This document shows, piece after piece, positions 5,559-11,359 of a stretch of DNA of 11,359 bases. The stretch spans positions 1 to 11,359 of the forward strand of contig CAUEKH010000046.1 in the NCBI GenBank assembly GCA_959018155.1, in the 5' to 3' direction. The notes beneath the pieces were generated by a model. It had not been told where the DNA came from and did no database searches. It was given only the letters and a program-made list of their open reading frames with translations. The DNA comes from an uncultured Hungatella sp. GTDB lineage: Bacteria; Bacillota; Clostridia; Lachnospirales; Lachnospiraceae. The position numbers were made by a program, and so were the translations under genes. Each line of letters begins with the position of its first letter. Position 1 is the first letter of the stretch.

Positions 5559-7535
5559 CTAATTTTTTTCAATTTCTTCAAGCCGCCGGTAGACCCGCAG
5601 CATTTCCCCCATACTCCATGCCTGGGCGAAGCATCCTCTTGAAACAGTCGGATTCAGGCCATCGTAGATCTCCGCCAGATGACCCACACAGCCCTCCCGG
5701 AGAAGTTCTCTTACCGGGGCAAGCTGTTTTCTCACTTTATCTGCTGCTTCTTTTGTGTCTCCATGGACTTTTAAGTAAGCCAGATAGTAAGCGCCTAAAG
5801 GAAAAGTCCAGACCGTTCCCTGGTGATAGGCCATATCACGCTTTAAAACGCTTCCGCCGTATTCCGGGCGGAATTCCGGATCCGTATCGCTTAAGGTGCG
5901 CAGTCCGTACGGCGTATATAAATGTTCATAAACCGTGTCTACTATCCGTCTCTCTTTCTCCCTGTCGAGAATCGGGAACGCCTGGGAGACTGCCCATATC
6001 TGGTTACAGCGGATCTGCCTGTCCGCGTGTGTACCCGAAACCACATCCTTTAGATACCCTTCTTCTTCGAGCCAGAATTCCCGTACAAAGCTTTTCCGCA
6101 CTTTTTCCGCAAGGCGTCTGTACTCCTCGCCATCTTCAGAAAACAGATCGGCAAAATACGCGGCAATCATGAGCGCGCTGTGCCATTGGGCATTTAATTC
6201 CACCGGCTTTCCGTGTCTCGGTGTCGGCAGTATCCCGTTAATCCTCACGTCCATCCAGGTAACCTGTTCCTGTCCGCTGCCCGCCATAATCAGCCCGTCG
6301 CTGTCCATTTTTATATGATAGTCTGTGCCTTTCTGGTACCAGTCGATGATTTCACGGATAACCGGCCAGGCTTCATTTTTAATAAATGAGCGTTCACCGC
6401 CAGCCCTGTCATACTCATACACACTCCCGATAAAAAGGAGTGCCGCATCGGCAGTATTGTATTCCGGTTCATTTTCCCCTTCGGGAAATAAGTTCGGCAT
6501 CAGTCCCCGCCGCCGGTACTGGATGAATGTGGTGAGAATGCTCTTTGCATTCTCCAACTGGCCAGTCAGAATACAGAGTCCCGGAAGGGCAATCATGGTA
6601 TCACGCCCCCAGTCTTCAAAAAACGGATAACCGGCAATAATACTTTTGCCGCCGGTAGACTCCCGGTTCACCACATACTGGCTGCAGTTTCTTGCGATCA
6701 GACGTGCCGTTTTATCGCGAAAACCGGAAGTTTCTTCCAGCAGCTTCTGTCTCGCCGCCTCTGTTTCCATCATTTTCTCACATCGCTGCTGCCCGATCTC
6801 TTCTGTAGAATAGATGATTTCCCCGGACAGACTGGAATGCGGCAAAATCCGGAATCTGATCAGATGATTCTCGTATGCTCCTCCTGTCGCAGGCCTGCCA
6901 TCTCTGGCATCATATTCATAATAGAGGTCATCAATATACTGCTGCGCCTGTTCTACAATCTCTCCGTCCGTCCGGAAATTAACCTGAAGCGTTCCGTCAC
7001 TGACGCAGCCGCCATTTCCGGAGGCCTTCAGGGTAAAACATTTACCAGAACGGCATATTTCCCCTTTCCTGACAAACTGAAATAAGGGGACCACTTCAAG
7101 AAATGCCTCTCTTTCTGTGCGGTTTTCCATCTCATAACGGATTCCAACCGTATTTTCCTGTTGAGGCATAATCACCGATTTTCTAATCTCTATCCCACGA
7201 ACCCGGTATGTAAATACCGGATAAAACTCCATACAGAAAGCGTCCAGATAATGAAACCCCTCTCTGTTATTGATATAGCCAGCGTACTGCTGGCTGCCTA
7301 ATATGAAGCTGTCAGTTCCCATTTTAAGAGTCTCATCCACTCTCGTCACCATATGATAACGGTGATTCGGCGCCTGTAAAGCTGCCATAAGAAGGGCGTG
7401 ATCGCCCCGTGCGTTGGACCCGATGACAGTCTGGGAAGAATACCCCCCAAGGCCATTTGTCAAAAGGTAGCACTGTTCCTGTCCCCGCTCAAATCCGGCG
7501 AAGCTGTTTCTTCCATATTCTAGTCTCATGTTCAC
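5559..7535 (-). CDS. Glycogen debranching enzyme family protein (amylo-alpha-1,6-glucosidase, GH133)
   Basis: This 658-residue enzyme has the bacterial/archaeal two-domain GDE layout. The beta-sandwich N-domain runs to about residue 240 (starting FAGFERGQEQCYLLTNGLGG). The catalytic alpha/alpha-barrel domain carries GYPFFEDWGRDTMI (303-315), NTADAALLF (360-368), VTWMDVR (425-431), GKPVELNAQW (442-451), MAYHQGTVWTFPLG (568-581) and FAQAWSMGEMLR (636-647). It should hydrolyse alpha-1,6-linked glucose from branched alpha-glucans in the cytoplasm; there is no signal peptide. The reading begins at a GTG (7535) with an in-frame ATG two codons on (7529); the ribosome binding site is weak (GGGTG) for either. 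The regulator's stop codon lies only 7-13 bases upstream, so translational coupling is likely. It is the last gene of the transporter operon, which points to imported branched maltodextrins rather than stored glycogen as substrate. Confidence 0.92.
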   Translation of the reverse strand: MNMRLEYGRNSFAGFERGQEQCYLLTNGLGGYSSQTVIGSNARGDHALLMAALQAPNHRYHMVTRVDETLKMGTDSFILGSQQYAGYINNREGFHYLDAFCMEFYPVFTYRVRGIEIRKSVIMPQQENTVGIRYEMENRTEREAFLEVVPLFQFVRKGEICRSGKCFTLKASGNGGCVSDGTLQVNFRTDGEIVEQAQQYIDDLYYEYDARDGRPATGGAYENHLIRFRILPHSSLSGEIIYSTEEIGQQRCEKMMETEAARQKLLEETSGFRDKTARLIARNCSQYVVNRESTGGKSIIAGYPFFEDWGRDTMIALPGLCILTGQLENAKSILTTFIQYRRRGLMPNLFPEGENEPEYNTADAALLFIGSVYEYDRAGGERSFIKNEAWPVIREIIDWYQKGTDYHIKMDSDGLIMAGSGQEQVTWMDVRINGILPTPRHGKPVELNAQWHSALMIAAYFADLFSEDGEEYRRLAEKVRKSFVREFWLEEEGYLKDVVSGTHADRQIRCNQIWAVSQAFPILDREKERRIVDTVYEHLYTPYGLRTLSDTDPEFRPEYGGSVLKRDMAYHQGTVWTFPLGAYYLAYLKVHGDTKEAADKVRKQLAPVRELLREGCVGHLAEIYDGLNPTVSRGCFAQAWSMGEMLRVYRRLEEIEKN

Positions 7536-7542
7536 CCAACTT

Positions 7543-8533
7543 TTAGTTAATCACATCTTCATAATTTATCTGCACGACCTCAGTCTCTACTGTGACGTGC
7601 CGCCCAGTCTCTCCCTCGAAGAGCCTGACTAACTCCTCGAAGGCGACTGAAGAGATCTTTTTAAAATCCTGTCTCAGGGTATACATCGGAATTCTTGTGT
7701 ATCCCATCAGCGTAATTCCGTCATACCCCGACACCGGCCGCTTAATCCCCATTTCTTCCAGAGCGTAGGCCGCTCCTACCGCCATTAAATCTGAGGCACA
7801 GACAATGACGTCGGCCTCTCTGCCCCTTGCAAAGGTGATTTCCCTGGCCTTTTTCTCGCTGTAATCCGCATACTCTACAATCAGTTCAAAATTCTTTTCT
7901 TCCTTTAACCGCCTCATGGCAGACATTCTTGCATCTGTGATATAGCCATCCGGCCCACAGGCAATGTAGAGAACCGTATCGCTCTTTCCACTCTCTATCG
8001 TCTTTTTCGCCACCTCATACTGGCCTTTATAATGGTCTACGGATACAGAGGAAGTCTTCTCACTCACAACCGGAGAATCGACAACCACTACCTTAAATTC
8101 CTGCGACATAATAACATCATAAAGATTCATGTTGTCATGAGAAAGGCTGTAGACAATGAAACCTGTGATTCCCTGGCTTTTCAGATAGCGGATCATATCA
8201 CCACTGCTCATATGCACAAACTGGGAAGTAAAAAATGTTACTGCGTCAATCTGATACTCTCCCGCCTTCTCAAAAGCGCCGAACAGATAGCGGATATCAA
8301 TTTCATCAATCGCCTGTTTATAGTAATTCATATCAATAATCAGACCCACCCCTGTGAAAATCCTTTTTAGAGAGGGAGATTGCCGCCGCATTCGGGACGT
8401 AATTCAGATCCTGAATCGCTTTTTCCACCTTTTTTCTCGTCTGTTCGCTGACTGCCTCATAGTGATTAAGAACCTTGGATACTGTAGATTTAGAGACTCC
8501 GGCCGTTCTGGCAATATCGTTGATAGAAGTCAT
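7543..8533 (-). pseudogene. LacI-family transcriptional regulator, interrupted by a single-base frameshift
   Basis: The N-terminal frame from ATG 8533 encodes a classic LacI helix-turn-helix (SINDIARTAGVSKSTVSKVL) and hinge (NYVPNAAAISLSKK), then runs to a premature stop. The periplasmic-binding-protein-like effector domain continues in the next frame (KRIFTGVGLIID onward), through SVSVDHYKGQYEVAKK, DVIVCASDLMAVGA and SGYDGITLMGYTRI. Removing one base from the A5 run (plus-strand T8364-8368) joins them seamlessly into 329 residues, the normal LacI length. The ATG has AAGGAGG 11 bases upstream; a TTG at 8539 is an alternative with 5-base spacing. It lies between malE and the GH133 gene and would be expected to repress the operon in the absence of its sugar ligand. 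As read, only a DNA-binding fragment without effector domain would be made. Sequencing error or a real indel in a homopolymer are the two explanations. Confidence 0.85.
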
Positions 8534-8557
8534 ACACAATTTTTCCTCCTTCTTTTG

Positions 8558-8580
8558 CCGCACGGCCGAACTGCCTGCGG
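8558..8580 (-). other. Intercistronic hairpin between malE and the LacI-type gene
   Basis: CCGCA and TGCGG pair around a partly paired GC-rich interior (GG with CC), within the 51-base gap after the malE stop. No T run follows, so it is not a standard terminator. It is placed where it could stabilise the 3' end of the malE message and lower expression of the downstream genes. Confidence 0.4.
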
Positions 8581-8584
8581 ACTT

Positions 8585-9874
8585 TTATTCGCTGGCTACC
8601 AGACTGTTCCACTCCTCCATAGCCTTTTTCGCCGCTTCTGAAGGCTCAAGCTGACCATCAAATACAAGAGCCAGCGTCTTCTCAGAGATAGAGTAATAGT
8701 AGTCCATGCGGTCAATGTTTGGAACCGGGAACGCGTTCTCAAACTGTCTGGAGAATACAGATAAATCCTGATCTTCCAGAAGCTTCGGCACTACATTGAT
8801 GTCTTTAAGAGCCGTCGCCTTATAATTGGTATCATACAGGATGTTGGCGCCCGGTTCTGATGCCATGAATTCTGCCAGCAGCATCGCTGCATGTGGATAA
8901 TCTGTATACGCTGATACGTGGGCCACCTTAAGTCCTGCAAACGGGGTAGGTGTTACGCCATTTAATGAGGGCATCGTCATAACTCCGAAATTAACACCTG
9001 AATTTCTGAAGTCCACAATATTCCAGGGACCGCCCAGGATATAAGCTGCCTTGCCCTGCTTAAACTGCTCGTTGACAAACTCTCCCTTTAAATCCTGAGA
9101 TTCTACCGGAAGAACCTTTTTTAATTCCTGATAGAATGCAAGGCCTTTCTCAAACTCCGGTGTGTCAAAGCCCGGCGCGTTCTCATCCGTACCACTTTCT
9201 CCAAACAGCTTATAGCCAAATGCAGTCAGGAAACCGTATGCGGAATAGCCATTGGCCGCATCCATCATGAAGGCAAACTGGTTCTGCGCCGGATCGTTAT
9301 ACGTTCTGGCAAATTCCATAATCTCCTCGAATGATTTGGCAGGCTCATCGCCAACAATGTCTTTATTATAGAAAATACTGTTGGCCTCCACCGATACAGG
9401 CGCGCCATACAGTTCCCCATCCTGGGATGCGCTCTTTATTGCGGCATCAGAAAGTTCATTTAACAGCCGTTCCTTCACCTCCCCTTCAAATGGCATAACC
9501 ATACCAGAGGAAATTGCGCTGCCCAAACGGTTATGGGAAATCATAAACACGTCCGCGCCGCTTCCTGCAGGTCCGTCAAGTTCCATCTTTTTTCTGGCGT
9601 CCGTGAATCCAACCTCTTCGGCCGTCACCGTCACGCCGGGATACGCTTCCATAAATCCTTTGGCGATTGCCTCGCCGTAAGCCTGCTTGTCCGTCCATAA
9701 AAGAAGCTTCGCGCCCTCTTCAGGGACAATCTTATCACTGCTTTCAGCGGAAGCCGCCTCCGTACCCGATTCCTGCAGCGCTTCCGGCGGCAGTTCCTTG
9801 CTGCATCCTGCAAGCGCTGTGGTCGTAAGAACCATTGCTGATAATAACAGGGAACACATTTTTTTACTTTTCAT
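8585..9874 (-). CDS. malE: Maltose/maltodextrin-type ABC transporter substrate-binding lipoprotein
   Basis: This 429-residue extracellular solute-binding protein has a lipoprotein signal peptide: basic MKSKK, a hydrophobic stretch, and the lipobox LAGC (21-24), with Cys24 as the lipid anchor. An acidic, Ala/Ser-rich linker follows. The mature part has MalE-like features: LLLWTDKQAY, GSGADVFMISHNRLG, YGAPVSVEANSIFYNKD, GKAAYILGGPWNI and the segment FGVMTMPSLNGVTPTPF. It would bind alpha-glucan oligosaccharides on the outer face of the membrane for MalFG. The start at 9874 is supported by a GGAG/GAGG site 7 bases upstream. It follows malG by 75 bases, a gap that contains only an A/T-rich, weakly folding stretch. 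Substrate is inferred from family resemblance and from the GH133 gene in the operon. Confidence 0.9.
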   Translation of the reverse strand: MKSKKMCSLLLSAMVLTTTALAGCSKELPPEALQESGTEAASAESSDKIVPEEGAKLLLWTDKQAYGEAIAKGFMEAYPGVTVTAEEVGFTDARKKMELDGPAGSGADVFMISHNRLGSAISSGMVMPFEGEVKERLLNELSDAAIKSASQDGELYGAPVSVEANSIFYNKDIVGDEPAKSFEEIMEFARTYNDPAQNQFAFMMDAANGYSAYGFLTAFGYKLFGESGTDENAPGFDTPEFEKGLAFYQELKKVLPVESQDLKGEFVNEQFKQGKAAYILGGPWNIVDFRNSGVNFGVMTMPSLNGVTPTPFAGLKVAHVSAYTDYPHAAMLLAEFMASEPGANILYDTNYKATALKDINVVPKLLEDQDLSVFSRQFENAFPVPNIDRMDYYYSISEKTLALVFDGQLEPSEAAKKAMEEWNSLVASE

Positions 9875-9949
9875 GGTATTTCCTCTCCTTATTTTACATT
9901 TTATTTTGCATAAAAGAAACCACTTTTTGGTAATTTCTGTTATTTCTTT

Positions 9950-10783
9950 TTACTCCTTATTGGCTCCGGCACTGACGCCCTGTACAATATATTTCTGGAA
10001 AATGATGTAGATCAATGAAATCGGCACTGCCACAAGAACCGCCCCTGCCGCAAACATTGTAAAATTCGTGCTCTCCTGCTCATTTATCATGGCATACAGC
10101 CCTACTGCCAAAGTCCTGTTTTCATTTTTTGATAAGAGCAGGTTTGGAAGGATGTAGTCCATCCAGGGTGTCATAAACTGTGTTACTGTCACGTATGTAA
10201 TAATCGGCATCGACAGAGGCAGCGTCACCTTAAAGAAGGCGCGGAACTTGGAACAGCCGTCTATATAAGCAGCCTCATCTAAGGATTTCGACACCCCGTC
10301 CAAATACCCCTTAACAAGCCAGACATTATACGGGATAGCCCCCGCGGAATAGATAATAACCAGTGCTATGGGCTTATTTAAAAGCCCAAATGTCAGAAAC
10401 AGCACGTAAATCGCCGTCATGGACAGGAATGAAGGGAACATTGATAAAAGCAGCAGAGTCATCAATCCCGTCTTCTTTCCCTTAAAGCGGAATCTGGACA
10501 TAATCCACGCGGTAATCATGACGACAGTAACAGATACGGCTGCATTGACAACAGCTATCTTCAGGGTATTGAGAAACCAGCTTCCATACTTTGTCTCTCT
10601 GAAAAGCCTGGCATAATTGTTGAGTGTCCATCTCTGCGGGATCAGTGTTGCACTGGCCAGTCCCGAACTGTCATTGAAGGAAGATGAAACAATCCAGAAA
10701 ATCGGGATCAGAACAAGGAGAGATACAATAATCAACTCCAGATGAAGCAACATTGACACTAATATTTTTTTACATTTGGCCAT
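9950..10783 (-). CDS. malG: ABC transporter permease, MalG type
   Basis: This 277-residue inner-membrane permease starts with a short basic segment and a first membrane helix (about 12-34). The periplasmic loop IPQRWTLNNYARLF follows, and then five further hydrophobic segments. The cytoplasmic EAA loop is clear at about 167-192 (SLDEAAYIDGCSKFRAFF then KVTLPLSMP), the docking site for the ATPase. The tail (YIVQGVSAGANKE) resembles the MalG-type C-terminus that reaches towards the ATPase. The ATG at 10783 has AGGAG 12 bases upstream, a slightly long spacing. It begins 29 bases after the malF stop and pairs with it as the two halves of the transmembrane channel. No ATPase gene is in the window. 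Confidence 0.9.
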   Translation of the reverse strand: MAKCKKILVSMLLHLELIIVSLLVLIPIFWIVSSSFNDSSGLASATLIPQRWTLNNYARLFRETKYGSWFLNTLKIAVVNAAVSVTVVMITAWIMSRFRFKGKKTGLMTLLLLSMFPSFLSMTAIYVLFLTFGLLNKPIALVIIYSAGAIPYNVWLVKGYLDGVSKSLDEAAYIDGCSKFRAFFKVTLPLSMPIITYVTVTQFMTPWMDYILPNLLLSKNENRTLAVGLYAMINEQESTNFTMFAAGAVLVAVPISLIYIIFQKYIVQGVSAGANKE

Positions 10784-10812
10784 TTAATAAGTCAGCTCCT
10801 TTCGTGTCTTTC

Positions 10813-11359
10813 TTATACCTCTTTAAATGCTGTGGTCCGCCTGAAATTCCAGAATGCCACACTGCCGACAACAAGGAAAATCAGAATACTCATGACAGCC
10901 GCCATACTGTACATCTGGTTATCCAGAGTCAGCTTGTAAATCCAAGAAATCAGAATATCCGTATCTCCTGCAAACTGGTAATTCGGATTGGCGGGGCCGC
11001 CCTGAGTCAGGAAAAACACCGCGCCGAAATTGTTAAAATTGCCCGAGAAATTCATGACAAGTAACGGTGCCGTCACCCGCAGAATATGAGGAAGCGTCAA
11101 AAACCGGAACTGCTTTAAGGCTGACGCCCCGTCGATTCTGGCGGCTTCATACATGCCCGGATCCATGTTGGAGAGAACACCGGAAATCATGACCATACTG
11201 GCCCCAAATCCCAGCCATAGGTTTACCAGGATTACAGTAATTTTGGCGAGTATCGGATCCGTTAAAAATGGAATTCTCTCCGATATCCAGCCCATATTCA
11301 GGAGGAACTGGTTTAGCGGTCCGAACTGGCCATTAAAAATATTTCGGAAAACCTGACTG
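10813..11359 (-). CDS. malF: ABC transporter permease, MalF type, C-terminal part (5' end outside window)
   Basis: The frame is open through the window edge: sensible residues (SQVFRNIFNGQFGPLNQFL) precede the first in-window ATG at 11295, so that ATG is internal. The visible 182 residues include the EAA loop (YEAARIDGASALKQFRF then LTLPHILRV). The MalF-specific FNNFGAVFFLTQGGP, AGDTDILISWIYKLT and SILIFLVVGSVAFWNF segments follow. These match maltodextrin rather than general sugar permeases, as I know the family. It forms the heterodimeric channel with MalG, whose gene starts 29 bases later. The operon promoter and any LacI operator should lie beyond the right-hand edge of the window. Confidence 0.9.
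   Translation of the reverse strand, partial: SQVFRNIFNGQFGPLNQFLLNMGWISERIPFLTDPILAKITVILVNLWLGFGASMVMISGVLSNMDPGMYEAARIDGASALKQFRFLTLPHILRVTAPLLVMNFSGNFNNFGAVFFLTQGGPANPNYQFAGDTDILISWIYKLTLDNQMYSMAAVMSILIFLVVGSVAFWNFRRTTAFKEV

Noticed and set aside
8354..8380. Programmed ribosomal frameshift in the LacI-type gene
   Set aside because: The required shift is +1, while A-rich slippery runs usually favour -1. No stimulatory structure or typical +1 site is evident, and LacI regulators are not known to use this. An indel or read error is simpler.
9875..9949. Terminator or internal promoter between malG and malE
   Set aside because: Only a weak, interrupted stem (ACC/GGT) with a mixed T tract is seen, and no convincing -35/-10 pair. 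It is best treated as an ordinary A/T-rich operon gap.

Overview
The window looks like the chromosome of an anaerobic gut Firmicute of the Lachnospiraceae/Clostridia type. This rests on family resemblance and moderate GC content, strong AGGAGG-type ribosome binding sites, sigma-A-like promoters, a LacI-regulated MalE-type lipoprotein transporter operon and a tmcAL (ylbM) gene. There are no RNA genes, insertion sequences, CRISPR arrays or phage genes. The genes are densely packed: no stretch longer than about 300 bases lacks a gene, and the largest gap is about 180 bases.

Layout. (1) Bases 3-740, + strand: the C-terminal part of tmcAL, cut by the window edge. It overlaps tail to tail by 18 bases with a small two-gene minus-strand operon (1617-723) encoding a MIF-family tautomerase and a Nudix hydrolase. 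(2) Bases 1775-1993, + strand: a 72-residue protein of unknown function with its own consensus-like promoter, divergent from the tautomerase promoter. It ends inside a long hairpin at 1969-2019 that can serve as terminator for both strands. (3) Bases 5381-2021, - strand: a probable operon of a heparinase II/III-like lyase lacking a signal peptide, a class I SAM methyltransferase broken by a frameshift, and an unrecognised 136-residue protein. A good promoter (5458-5486) drives it. (4) Bases 11359-5559, - strand: a maltodextrin-type operon in the order malF (partial), malG, malE, a LacI-family regulator (broken by a one-base frameshift) and a GH133 glycogen-debranching-type glucosidase, closed by a terminator at 5511-5548.

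How it works together. MalE would capture alpha-glucan oligosaccharides outside the cell and MalFG would import them. The energising ATPase is not in the window and may be a shared MsmK/MalK type. The GH133 enzyme would debranch them in the cytoplasm, and the LacI-type protein would normally control the operon. The heparinase-like gene next door has its own promoter and terminator separation, so it is probably a separate cytoplasmic polysaccharide-degradation function rather than part of the mal operon.

I found no clearly new system. The best leads are the two reading-frame breaks (lacI-type regulator and methyltransferase), the stand-alone cytoplasmic lyase, and two small uncharacterised proteins.
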